From: Microbulbifer celer
GTDB taxonomy: Bacteria; Pseudomonadota; Gammaproteobacteria; Pseudomonadales; Cellvibrionaceae
Assembly: GCF_020991125.1 (NCBI RefSeq)
Contig: NZ_CP087715.1
Coordinates: 1,453,501 to 1,517,500 of the forward strand
DNA length: 64,000 bases
Reading direction: 5' to 3'
This document shows positions 1 to 7,630 of the stretch, in pieces. The translations under genes were made by a program, and so were the position numbers. The notes under the pieces are model-generated. The model ran no database searches and had not been told where the DNA came from. It saw only the letters and a list, made by a program, of their open reading frames with translations. The first letter of the stretch is position 1, and every line of letters starts with the position of its first letter.

Positions 1-110
1 GTGGCAGGGCTCCCGTGCCCACGACACGGCCTTTACTGTCCTTCCTCCACTGTCCTTTCCCCGATATCCCTTCCTCAATCCCCCCCCTTTATTGCAGCCT
101 GACTGTCAAT

Positions 111-157
111 TCTGACACCTACCTCCGACACCTATCCTCCGACACCCATCTCCGAAC
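111..157. repeat. short imperfect tandem repeat, 14-nt unit
   Basis: Two adjacent 14-base units (123-136 and 137-150), CTCCGACACCTATC and CTCCGACACCCATC, differ at one base. They are flanked by partial copies at 111-122 and 151-157. The stretch lies upstream of the small membrane protein gene at 231. The frame across it (15-203) has no ribosome binding site or recognisable protein, so I treat it as non-coding. Confidence 0.5.
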
Positions 158-230
158 ATTAGGAATCTTCGATCCGGATTCTATACTTGGGCTTCATGCT
201 TAAGGGATGGTCAATCTTCGGGAGGTTGAT

Positions 231-407
231 ATGGAAGGGCTATTAGGACTGTTGATACTAATTGCCGATATCTACGCAATCGTAAAGATCCTGCAAAGCT
301 CGGCTTCCACGCTGAAGAAGGTGATCTGGGTGCTGGTAGTGCTGATTCTGCCGGTGATCGGTCTGATTTTGTGGTTCTTTGCTGGTCCAGGGGGGAGAAG
401 TGGCTGA
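231..407 (+). CDS. small PLDc_N-type membrane protein
   Basis: A 58-residue protein with two hydrophobic segments (about residues 3-22 and 31-52). The second ends in a W-x-L-x(3)-LP-V-I-G-type stretch followed by a W-F-F-A-G-P tail. This is the pattern of the phospholipase D N-terminal (PLDc_N) membrane module, which here stands alone with no phosphodiesterase domain. I chose the ATG at 231 rather than the in-frame ATG at 207 because GGGAGG ends about 5 bases before 231. Stand-alone PLDc_N proteins have no assigned reaction. A membrane location is very likely and the function is unknown. The next gene on this strand begins 120 bases downstream and looks unrelated. Confidence 0.7.
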   Translation: MEGLLGLLILIADIYAIVKILQSSASTLKKVIWVLVVLILPVIGLILWFFAGPGGRSG

Positions 408-526
408 TAGAGGCAATCTTTATGGGGGCGGCGAGTCGTGCTCTCCCTGTTGGGAGTACGACTGAGCTGTTCTCCAAGTTTTAACCCGAATACAATGCCT
501 CGGAGCTTTTTTAATAAGATTCCGGC

Positions 527-3214
527 ATGCCGCATAAGCTTTCACCAATAATCGAATATTTCCGCCGCTGCTACAGGGCGGACAGCTACGATCTCTCTAT
601 TTCCAATATTGAGAAACTTCCCAAAAATCGTCGAATTTATCTTGAAGGTGAAGATGAGCTGGCTTCCGGCTCGCTGCCGCGTGTGCCTTTGGTTTCTTCG
701 GCTGCTGAGAATTTGCGGGAGCTCAGTGATAGCTATCGTAGGGAGCGGAAGCTGGTTTATTGCATTTTCTCTGTTACCGGCAGCATCGCCAGTGCCGGTG
801 GCTTTGCTTCCCAGCGTAAACTGTGCGCGCCGCTTATTTACACCCCGGCAACCCTGACTCGTGATGAGGACATCTTTCTCGAGGCAGATGCGACTGATAT
901 ACGGATAAACCTTCCAGTCTTACGGCTATTGCTGAAACCTGAAGAAGACTCGGCCGCTGTCGAGCAATTTCCGGTACCTCGCTGGCCGCTGGATACGAGC
1001 CAGGTGGCCGCGATGGGACGATGGCTGCACAAGTACAGTGTGTTGGGTGATGTGGAGGAGCTTGGGTGTTGGCCCCGATTGCTCAGTGGTGATGAAGTGG
1101 CGGCGAGAGCGAGTCAAAAAGGCTTGCAGTTGTCGTCGACGGCTTGTGTGGTTCTCGCGGATCGCAGCAAGGGGGTACGTGGCGTCCTGCATGAGTTGAC
1201 GTTGCTGACCGAGCGTGAAGATTTGTCTCGGCCGGTCTTGCAGTTGCTGAGTGAGGGCGGGCAGCAGACCAAGTCCTCTGCCAGCACCCCAAATGTGCTG
1301 CCCGGGCTGCTGAGCGAAGCGCAAAAGCGGGCACTGCACAATGCCGCCAAGAGCGGCTTGAGTTTAGTCTCGGGGCCTCCGGGTACGGGGAAAAGTTTCA
1401 CCATTGCGGCGATGGCAATTGATCGCATCTTGCAGGGAGAATCGGTACTTATCGTATCCAAAACACCGCAGGCCATTGATGTGGTGGGCGAGAAGCTTGC
1501 CAGTGGTTACGGGTTGCAAGCCGGGTTTGTGCGGGCAGGGGAGAATGGGGTTTCCCAAAGCCTGAAGTCCCATCTGGAGTCGGTTCTCAAAGAAGGGGTA
1601 GACGCCGCGAGCAAACCACTCTCGGAGGTCCGCAAAGATCGCGACCAGGCCTACGAGGCGCTGTGCCGGGAAGAGCGGCGCTTTACACGCGCCTTGCGTG
1701 GGGCAAGGAAATTCGGTTCCAGTACATTGCCCAACTGGCTGGTCAAGGTGTTGGGGGCGGTTTACGGATCCTTCCCCGATACAGAAACACTGTGGGCGCA
1801 ACAGGCGTCCATTGGTCGTCGTCGGGATACTTTTGAAAAAGCGGCGACACAGTACCTGAACGCTGTCTGGTTAAACCGTCTGACGCAGCTGCTGGATACG
1901 GAGCGGGGGACACTGTCGCTGTTCAATCAGGCGCTCCGGTCTCGAACTTCCAAGCGCCAGGCGGAACGATTCGCCCAGCTGGATTTTAATGTCATCCTTC
2001 AGGCCTATCCGATCTGGCTGGTCGGGCTGGATGAAATAAGTCAGGTACTACCCAATATTGGGTCGCTTTTCGATTTGGTGATCTTTGACGAAGCAACCCA
2101 GTGTGATATTGCCAGCGCTCTACCAGCGGTGCAGCGCAGCAAGCGTGCCGTGGTAGTCGGAGATGGTAAGCAGTTGCGTCATGTGTCCTTTCTGTCGAAG
2201 AGTGTTCAGGAAAGAATCTGGTATGACTGTACGGGAGAAGAGGGCCCCCCATCTTGCTACCGTTATCGTGAACACGCGTTTTTGGACCTGACCTCGGACA
2301 TGATCAGTAGCCAATCGTCGGTGACCATGCTGGATGAGCACTACCGAAGCAGGCCTGAGTTGATCCACTTTAGCAATCGGCATTTTTACCGCGGGCGCCT
2401 GAAAATCATGCAGTCACGCCCGGGGGTGTCCGGAGAGCTTTCGTTGGAATTTCTCCGGGTAGCGGGCAGGAGAGCTTCGAATGGCCGGAATAAGGTGGAA
2501 TGCGAGGAGGTCATCCGCGTGGTCGGCGCGCATATAGCGCAACATGCTGCATCTCCAGTCAAGCCATCTATAGGGGTGCTGTCGCCCTATCGTGAACAGG
2601 CCGAATATCTTGACCGGGAGGTGCGGAAGGCATATTCAACGGGTGTGCTGGATGAGTACGCTTTTCGTGCAGCAACCCCTTATGGGTTTCAGGGAGAGGA
2701 GCGGGATCTCATAGTGCTCTCGATATCGATTGATGCCGATTCCACCCGCGCTGCCGCTTATCTAAATCGGCCGGATATGTTTAACGTTGCTGTGACTCGG
2801 GCGAGAAAGCGCCAGTTGGTGATTCACTCGGTCGATGCCGGCAGTTTGCCCCCGGAGAACCTGTTCGCGCGCTACCTGTCGTATGATCATCGGGAAAATA
2901 ATGCCGGTGGCAATGACGTTCTCTGCAGTTTTGCCGAGGAAGTGAAAGGTGCGCTGGAGCAAGCCGGAGCCAACTCCTGGATTGGGTTTACTATTGCCGG
3001 GCATGAAGTGGATGTCGTCTGCGAGAGGGATGGGCGCCTGCTCGGTATAGACCTGGTTGGGTATCCTGGTGCATTTTTTGACCACTTCTCACTGCAGGCT
3101 TACCACGTATTGCACCGGGCGGGGGTGCACATGGTTCCGTTGGTTTACCGGCAGTGGAAACAGGGGCGTGAAGAGTGTGTCAGAGGTCTGCTTCAGCGCT
3201 TGGGGCGCGGGTAA
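527..3214 (+). CDS. SF1 (Upf1-like) DNA/RNA helicase with C-terminal nuclease-like domain
   Basis: An 895-residue AAA/SF1 helicase. Walker A GPPGTGKS is at residues 283-290, the Walker B box DEATQ at about 521-525, the motif III-like GDGKQL at about 545, a YRSRPELI motif IV-like stretch follows, and the motif VI-like VAVTRARKR is near 765. The roughly 200 residues between motif I and Walker B are charged and probably helical. The C-terminal 80 residues contain VDVVCERDG followed by GIDLVG, which resembles the short PD-(D/E)XK-like tail of many Upf1-type bacterial helicases. The second acidic position is Asp and no clear Lys follows, so nuclease activity is doubtful. No antiphage partners lie nearby. 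The ribosome binding site is weak. The helicase fold is certain and the cellular role is not. Confidence 0.85.
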   Translation: MPHKLSPIIEYFRRCYRADSYDLSISNIEKLPKNRRIYLEGEDELASGSLPRVPLVSSAAENLRELSDSYRRERKLVYCIFSVTGSIASAGGFASQRKLCAPLIYTPATLTRDEDIFLEADATDIRINLPVLRLLLKPEEDSAAVEQFPVPRWPLDTSQVAAMGRWLHKYSVLGDVEELGCWPRLLSGDEVAARASQKGLQLSSTACVVLADRSKGVRGVLHELTLLTEREDLSRPVLQLLSEGGQQTKSSASTPNVLPGLLSEAQKRALHNAAKSGLSLVSGPPGTGKSFTIAAMAIDRILQGESVLIVSKTPQAIDVVGEKLASGYGLQAGFVRAGENGVSQSLKSHLESVLKEGVDAASKPLSEVRKDRDQAYEALCREERRFTRALRGARKFGSSTLPNWLVKVLGAVYGSFPDTETLWAQQASIGRRRDTFEKAATQYLNAVWLNRLTQLLDTERGTLSLFNQALRSRTSKRQAERFAQLDFNVILQAYPIWLVGLDEISQVLPNIGSLFDLVIFDEATQCDIASALPAVQRSKRAVVVGDGKQLRHVSFLSKSVQERIWYDCTGEEGPPSCYRYREHAFLDLTSDMISSQSSVTMLDEHYRSRPELIHFSNRHFYRGRLKIMQSRPGVSGELSLEFLRVAGRRASNGRNKVECEEVIRVVGAHIAQHAASPVKPSIGVLSPYREQAEYLDREVRKAYSTGVLDEYAFRAATPYGFQGEERDLIVLSISIDADSTRAAAYLNRPDMFNVAVTRARKRQLVIHSVDAGSLPPENLFARYLSYDHRENNAGGNDVLCSFAEEVKGALEQAGANSWIGFTIAGHEVDVVCERDGRLLGIDLVGYPGAFFDHFSLQAYHVLHRAGVHMVPLVYRQWKQGREECVRGLLQRLGRG

Positions 3215-3284
3215 GCTGGCAACGATGAAACTTTGCGCGCTTTAGCGTTTTTCCAATAGATCGCGTGCGATAATCCTCAGGCGG

Positions 3285-3578
3285 TTATTGCGGTTCATTT
3301 TGCATTTCCCGCGCCTGCTTGAGAATATCGGGCACTGCGCTGTCTTCTACGCCCAGTACGTCGATAATCGCTACCAGCAGGTCTGCTGAGAACATGCACT
3401 TGCTGACCTTGCTGCGCAGGTTTTCCGGCGTGACGCTGATGCCCCGTTCAGCCAGGGCACTGGCCAGATCGTTGTAGCGTACGTTTTTGAGTGCCATAGA
3501 GGCGCGCACGTAGCGGGCTATGGCCTGTTTATAGGGTGTCAGTGCTCGGTGGTTCTCGAGGCTTTGCTTCTGATCCAT
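3285..3578 (-). CDS. DUF6471 domain protein
   Basis: A 97-residue soluble protein whose middle (Y-N-D-L-A-S-A-L, G-I-S-V-T-P-E-N-L-R-S-K, then M-F-S-A-D-L-L) matches the DUF6471 pattern, a small helical, probably HTH-like domain. In that family the Y..La..L, then e.nl..K..., then Fsa.ll order is typical. No biochemical role is established. It converges on the helicase gene with a 70-base gap and is divergent from the yjf-type operon (gap 148 bases). A regulatory role for that operon is possible but rests only on position. Confidence 0.65.
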   Translation of the reverse strand: MDQKQSLENHRALTPYKQAIARYVRASMALKNVRYNDLASALAERGISVTPENLRSKVSKCMFSADLLVAIIDVLGVEDSAVPDILKQAREMQNEPQ

Positions 3579-3649
3579 GGGTTTTCCTCTGCTTTGTTGC
3601 TCATAATAGCCTTGTGTGTCTTATTTGCAACAAAAGTGCCGCCAAGGCA

Positions 3650-3677
3650 TTGACCTAGAAAAAATTACTGATATATT
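3650..3677 (+). promoter_or_regulatory. candidate sigma-70 promoter of the yjf-type operon
   Basis: TTGACC (3650-3655) and TATATT (3672-3677) are separated by 16 bases in an AT-rich stretch. They lie 49 bases upstream of the DUF2170 start at 3727. No other good promoter was seen in the 148-base divergent gap. This is a match by eye only. Confidence 0.45.
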
Positions 3678-3726
3678 TGTGACTCATATTCCACATCAAC
3701 TAGTCCATATCAACAAGGGAGTTGAA

Positions 3727-4131
3727 ATGACCTGGAACAACGAAAATCTGCGCCAGCTGGCCGAACAGCATCCCGACTGGGTGGTCGAGGCAGAGGGTGA
3801 TTGCCTCAGCGTATCTAATGATGAGGGCGTCGATGCCTTTGTTTATGTGGGCGAACGCCAGATTGTGGTTGAAAGCATTCTGTTTCCCGTCAGTCAGGTA
3901 GACGATGAGGCGGCGCTGAACAAGCTGATTCTGCAAACCCATCAGCTGCTGCCGTTGACGACCGTCGCCATCAAGAACATCGGTGGGGAGGACTATTACG
4001 TAGCCTTTGGCGCATTGTCTGTGTCCAGCAAGGACGAGGTGGTGATTGAAGAGGTGGAAACCCTGTTTGGTAACGTGGGTGACTTCCTGGACCTGTACGC
4101 GGCACATTTTGAACTGGAGGGTGTAGCATGA
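3727..4131 (+). CDS. yjfI: DUF2170 family protein, YjfI-like
   Basis: A 134-residue acidic cytoplasmic protein that begins MTWNNENLRQL and continues in the DUF2170 (YjfI) pattern. I chose the ATG at 3727 because AAGGGAG lies 5 bases upstream, whereas the in-frame ATG at 3616 has no ribosome binding site. It is the first gene of a seven-gene run whose order follows E. coli yjfI-J-K-L-M-C. Its stop overlaps the start of the PspA-like gene (ATGA). The molecular role of DUF2170 is not established. Its constant pairing with a PspA homologue suggests it acts with it at the membrane. Confidence 0.8.
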   Translation: MTWNNENLRQLAEQHPDWVVEAEGDCLSVSNDEGVDAFVYVGERQIVVESILFPVSQVDDEAALNKLILQTHQLLPLTTVAIKNIGGEDYYVAFGALSVSSKDEVVIEEVETLFGNVGDFLDLYAAHFELEGVA

Positions 4132-4826
4132 GCCTGAAGAAACTTTGGACCGCTCTGCGCGGCGCTGTAAACGAAGGTACCGAGGCAGTCGCTGACAGCC
4201 AGTCTCTGCGGATCCTGGATCAGGAACTGCGCGATGCAAAATCGGAACTGAAAGCCTGCGATGAAAACCTGACCAAAATCATGGCCAAGCGCAAGCTGGC
4301 GGAGAATAAGGTGAAGGCGCTGCAAGCCGATATCGATAACTACACCACGCACGCGATTGCTGCGAGCGAGAAGGGCGATGAGGCACTGGCGATCGAGTGT
4401 GCCGAACGGGTCGCCGAGCTGGAGTCCCAGATCGAGGTGGAGCAGGGCTTGCTGCAAGGCTTCAAATCTTCCGAGACTTCTCTGAAGAGCAATATCTCCA
4501 AGGCGAAGGCCAATGTGCGCCGCATGGAACAGCAGATCGACCAGATCAAGGCCACCGAGTCTGTACAGAAGGCGCAGGTAGCCGTTTCCACCCGCCATAT
4601 GGGGGCCAACAGCAAAGTAAAGACCGCGCTGGATAGTATGGAGCGCATCAAAGCCAAGCAGCAGCAACGAGCTGCGGAGCTGGAAGCGGCGGACGAGCTG
4701 GCCTCGGAAGAGAGCGGCTCCAGCCTGGACTCCAAGCTGAAGGCTGCCGGTATTGCGCCGGGAGGCCAGGTCAGCGGGAGCGACAAGTTGGCGCAGCTGC
4801 TGGCCAAGAAAAGCACCCAGGCCTAA
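4128..4826 (+). CDS. yjfJ: PspA/IM30 family protein, YjfJ-like
   Basis: A 232-residue, almost wholly helical, highly charged protein, typical of PspA/IM30/Vipp1 (about 220-230 residues). The start MSLKKLWTALRGAVNEG can form the amphipathic membrane-binding helix. Long heptad-like stretches cover about residues 25-195, and a Ser/Gly/Ala-rich tail follows. PspA-family proteins are ESCRT-III relatives that coat and stabilise stressed inner membranes. There is no pspF, pspB or pspC nearby, so this is the yjf-type rather than the classical psp locus. It overlaps the preceding gene by 4 bases and is followed 3 bases later by a potassium channel gene, so translation is probably coupled. Confidence 0.88.
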   Translation: MSLKKLWTALRGAVNEGTEAVADSQSLRILDQELRDAKSELKACDENLTKIMAKRKLAENKVKALQADIDNYTTHAIAASEKGDEALAIECAERVAELESQIEVEQGLLQGFKSSETSLKSNISKAKANVRRMEQQIDQIKATESVQKAQVAVSTRHMGANSKVKTALDSMERIKAKQQQRAAELEAADELASEESGSSLDSKLKAAGIAPGGQVSGSDKLAQLLAKKSTQA

Positions 4827-4829
4827 GCC

Positions 4830-5918
4830 ATGGTGCTGTATAAAGTGCGACGCCTTTTGGCGTCGCTTTTTATTAGGGCTAGTGGAACCACGGTCGTACT
4901 CGCTACTGCGATATATGTGTTGGGCAGCTATGTGTTCCTGGCCGCAGTGGGAGAATCGGACATCGTCGCGCCGGGTAATTTTATTTACTGGCTGGTAGTG
5001 ACGGCCTCCACTGTGGGGTACGGGGATTTTTCTCCGGTGACACCCGCGGGTAAATGGGTGGTCAGTCTCTGGGTGATTCCCCTGGGGCTCAGTCTGTTCG
5101 CGATGATTGTTACTCGCGTTGGGTTCGGGGTTTCCGAGTTTGTACAGCGGGGTAAGAAAGGTTTACGCAATATGAGTCATGAAAACCATACGGTGATTGT
5201 GGGCTGGAACGGTTCCCGCACCTTGCGCCTGATTGAGTTGTTGCTGTCCAAAACCAATGGCGATGCTGCAGAGATTGTTCTCTGCGTGGAAGCCGATATC
5301 GAAAATCCGATGCCCAGACAGATCGATTTTGTGCGGGTGGAGTCTTTCTCCCACAAGGAAAGTATGCTGCGCGCAAGCCTGGATAAGGCGGCACGCATTA
5401 TCATTGATAATCCACTGGATGACGTTACCCTTACCACGGCGCTGTTCTGCGAGCAAATGAGCCCTGACAGCCATAAAACGGCGTACTTCCAGGACGAAAG
5501 CGTTGGCGAATTGTTGCGCTCACACTGCCCGAAGATTGAATGCATCCCTTCGGTGGCGGTGGAGTTGCTGGCGAAGTCTTCGCTGGATCCGGGCTCTGCC
5601 CGGTTGCACCGCCAATTGCTCGACAGCACTTACGGTATGACGCAATACAGCGTAGAGTACCGGGGCGAAACGCCACTGCCGGTTGGTGCGCTGTTTGATC
5701 ACTTCAAGCACAACCTGTCTGCGACGATGATTGGCGTGCGCCATAAAGGTGAGGAGAAAATCGCGATCAATCCGGGGCTGGATGAAAATGTTTCTACTGG
5801 CGATTCTTTGTATTACATTGCCGCGAAACGTTTACCGGAACAGCGCTGCTTTGATGTTCCAAGTTCCGGTAATGATAAAACCGACAGGGATAAGCTCGGC
5901 GAATGTTTGACAAACTGA
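4830..5918 (+). CDS. two-TM potassium channel with RCK/TrkA-N domain
   Basis: A 362-residue channel of the MthK-like layout. TM1 covers about residues 15-38, a pore loop carries the K+ filter T61-V-G-Y-G-D-F, and TM2 covers about residues 70-100. A cytoplasmic RCK/TrkA-N domain starts near HTVIVGWNGS (about residue 118). The final part (about 255-350) resembles a second ligand-binding lobe. The RCK motif is G-W-N-G-S instead of the usual G-x-G-x-x-G, so NAD or ADP binding may be altered. It sits between the PspA-like and DUF2491 genes, 3 bases after the former and overlapping the latter by 16. E. coli's yjf operon has no channel here. This suggests the envelope-stress module also controls K+ flux or membrane potential. 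Confidence 0.88.
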   Translation: MVLYKVRRLLASLFIRASGTTVVLATAIYVLGSYVFLAAVGESDIVAPGNFIYWLVVTASTVGYGDFSPVTPAGKWVVSLWVIPLGLSLFAMIVTRVGFGVSEFVQRGKKGLRNMSHENHTVIVGWNGSRTLRLIELLLSKTNGDAAEIVLCVEADIENPMPRQIDFVRVESFSHKESMLRASLDKAARIIIDNPLDDVTLTTALFCEQMSPDSHKTAYFQDESVGELLRSHCPKIECIPSVAVELLAKSSLDPGSARLHRQLLDSTYGMTQYSVEYRGETPLPVGALFDHFKHNLSATMIGVRHKGEEKIAINPGLDENVSTGDSLYYIAAKRLPEQRCFDVPSSGNDKTDRDKLGECLTN

Positions 5919-6553
5919 TCAATAAATTTAAAAAGCCCGAGGTCAAGCCACAGACCCCGGAAATCATCGGGCTGCGCCTGGGCGCCAGCTTTGAGATCGA
6001 TCCTCTGGCCATCCGCCTGATATTGGATGAGCTGGCGATCGAGTCGTTTGAACCTACCCAGATCATCAAAGCCGCTGGTGTGGTGGACCTCGATGGCACC
6101 TGGGTATACCGCTTTTATACGGATGACGACGCCTGGTTGCAGGTTGTGGCCGAAGGTGGGCAGCGGGACGAGCATGTCGTCGATGTAAAGCTGTTCCATT
6201 TTTACGATACCCGGGACATCGCCAACGAAGCGGCGTGGAATACACTGTTGAAGCAGGAAATCGGGGCGGGTAGTTATACACTCGATGGCCGCGAATACAC
6301 ACGAGTATGGACAGCCGCCGGGGATTATCACAATCCGGTACATATGGCGGAAACCACCTACGAAGAGGGTGGTGACCACTCCAGTACGGATCAGTTCACC
6401 ATGTTGTTCGAGCGCCCGCTCTCCGATCAGCGCACGGAATCCCTGTTCCTGTCTGCAGAAGAAAAGCTCGAGCCTGGGGGCTACCTCAGCCGCTGCCTGG
6501 TGCTCAGTACCGGTGTTACACTAACCCCATCACAAATTACGATTCACGGATAA
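5903..6553 (+). CDS. yjfK: DUF2491 family protein, YjfK-like
   Basis: A 216-residue soluble protein starting MFDKLINKFKKPEVKPQTPEI. Its length and opening match the DUF2491 (YjfK) family, whose E. coli member is about 219 residues. No signal peptide or membrane segment is seen, and the function is unknown. The start codon lies 16 bases inside the channel gene, in another frame. The next gene begins 42 bases downstream with its own strong ribosome binding site. Confidence 0.8.
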   Translation: MFDKLINKFKKPEVKPQTPEIIGLRLGASFEIDPLAIRLILDELAIESFEPTQIIKAAGVVDLDGTWVYRFYTDDDAWLQVVAEGGQRDEHVVDVKLFHFYDTRDIANEAAWNTLLKQEIGAGSYTLDGREYTRVWTAAGDYHNPVHMAETTYEEGGDHSSTDQFTMLFERPLSDQRTESLFLSAEEKLEPGGYLSRCLVLSTGVTLTPSQITIHG

Positions 6554-6595
6554 ATTACAAATCACGTTTAACACGTATAAAAAGGAGAAGTATCA

Positions 6596-7012
6596 ATGGA
6601 CCAGGCCTATAACCTTATGACTGGTATCCTGCATTTTGCTGCTTATTTTGGCCTGTCTCTGGCCTTGCTGATTGCATTCAAGTTTCTGTATACCCTGGTG
6701 ACGCCCCACGACGAATGGAAACTGATCCGTGAAGATAAGAATACCGCGGCGGCCGTTGGTTTCGGCGGTGCGGTACTCGGCTTTGCTATTGCCCTGGGTG
6801 GCGCTGCCAGCAATTCCGTTTCCTTGGTGGATTTTGCCACCTGGGCGGCAATTGCCCTGATTGCCCAGCTTCTGGCCTTTGCCATTATTCGTTTCGTGTT
6901 TATGCCGCGTATTGTGAAGCGTATTGAAGACGGTGAGATCAGTGCCGGTGTGATGCTGGCGGCGACGACCATTTCTGTTGGCGTGCTGAACGCAGCCTGT
7001 ATGTCCTACTGA
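6596..7012 (+). CDS. yjfL: DUF350 membrane protein, YjfL-like
   Basis: A 138-residue integral membrane protein with four hydrophobic segments (about residues 9-35, 50-70, 78-102 and 112-135). Each half has the internal-repeat look of DUF350, including the FGGAVLGFAIALG and ISAGVMLAATTISVGVLNA stretches. AAGGAGAAG lies 6 bases before the ATG. DUF350 proteins regularly accompany PspA-like and glutathionylspermidine synthase-like genes. Their transport or scaffold role is not established. Confidence 0.85.
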   Translation: MDQAYNLMTGILHFAAYFGLSLALLIAFKFLYTLVTPHDEWKLIREDKNTAAAVGFGGAVLGFAIALGGAASNSVSLVDFATWAAIALIAQLLAFAIIRFVFMPRIVKRIEDGEISAGVMLAATTISVGVLNAACMSY

Positions 7013-7024
7013 GTTGGGGGTGGC

Positions 7025-7627
7025 ATGAAACCGACAAAACGTACACGGTCCATCAATCTGGACCACATGCGCAAGAAGACTGCCCGCAATCTGGTATTGC
7101 GCCCGATTGCCCTGGGGGTGGTTGCGGCCCTGATGGGGTGTAGCTCCAAAGAAGAAGTGAAAGTGGTTGCCTCGGTGACCGAATGTGTCGATCAGACCGA
7201 GCTGGATCAGGAGCAGTGTGAGGCGGCGTATCAGCAGGCACTGCGGGAGGCCGAACGCACCGGGCCCAAGTACGATTCGCGCCAACTGTGTGAGGCGGAA
7301 TTTGGTTCCTGCCGTGATTCCGGCAGTTTCTGGATGCCGCTGATGACCGGCTTTATGGTGGGGCAGATGCTGGACGGACGCGATCGTCACCACTACTACA
7401 ATCCGGTTTACCGTTACTCCAACCCGTATTCCCGCCATTACGATCGCCTGATGACCGCCGATGGCGGTGTGGTGGGGCGTTCCGGACGAGCGAGTTACAC
7501 CGTCCCCAAATCCGCCACCAAGCCGAAACCGGCGGTGTCCAGAACCGTTTCCCGCGGTGGCTTCGGCGCTGTTGCTTCGGCCAAGTCCAGCTGGGGTGGT
7601 GGACGTTCCGGGGGCTGGGGAGGCTGA
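7025..7627 (+). CDS. yjfM: DUF1190 lipoprotein, YjfM-like
   Basis: A 200-residue protein with a basic N-terminus, a hydrophobic stretch and a lipobox ALMGCSS, so it is probably anchored as a lipoprotein after cleavage before the Cys. The mature part has several Cys residues and a Y/N/H-rich centre (DRHHYYNPVYRYSN), and ends in a Gly/Ser/Trp-rich tail, all typical of DUF1190. The ATG at 7025 follows GGGGGTGG. A second in-frame ATG at 7067 would give a shorter, more usual signal peptide and cannot be excluded. It ends 3 bases before the synthase gene. Function is unknown; it may be the periplasmic partner of the DUF350 protein. Confidence 0.8.
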   Translation: MKPTKRTRSINLDHMRKKTARNLVLRPIALGVVAALMGCSSKEEVKVVASVTECVDQTELDQEQCEAAYQQALREAERTGPKYDSRQLCEAEFGSCRDSGSFWMPLMTGFMVGQMLDGRDRHHYYNPVYRYSNPYSRHYDRLMTADGGVVGRSGRASYTVPKSATKPKPAVSRTVSRGGFGAVASAKSSWGGGRSGGWGG

Positions 7628-7630
7628 TCC

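Noticed and set aside
15..203. A 62-codon frame at the window start
   Set aside because: Ser/Pro/Leu-rich translation of a C-rich and repetitive stretch, no ribosome binding site, no family.
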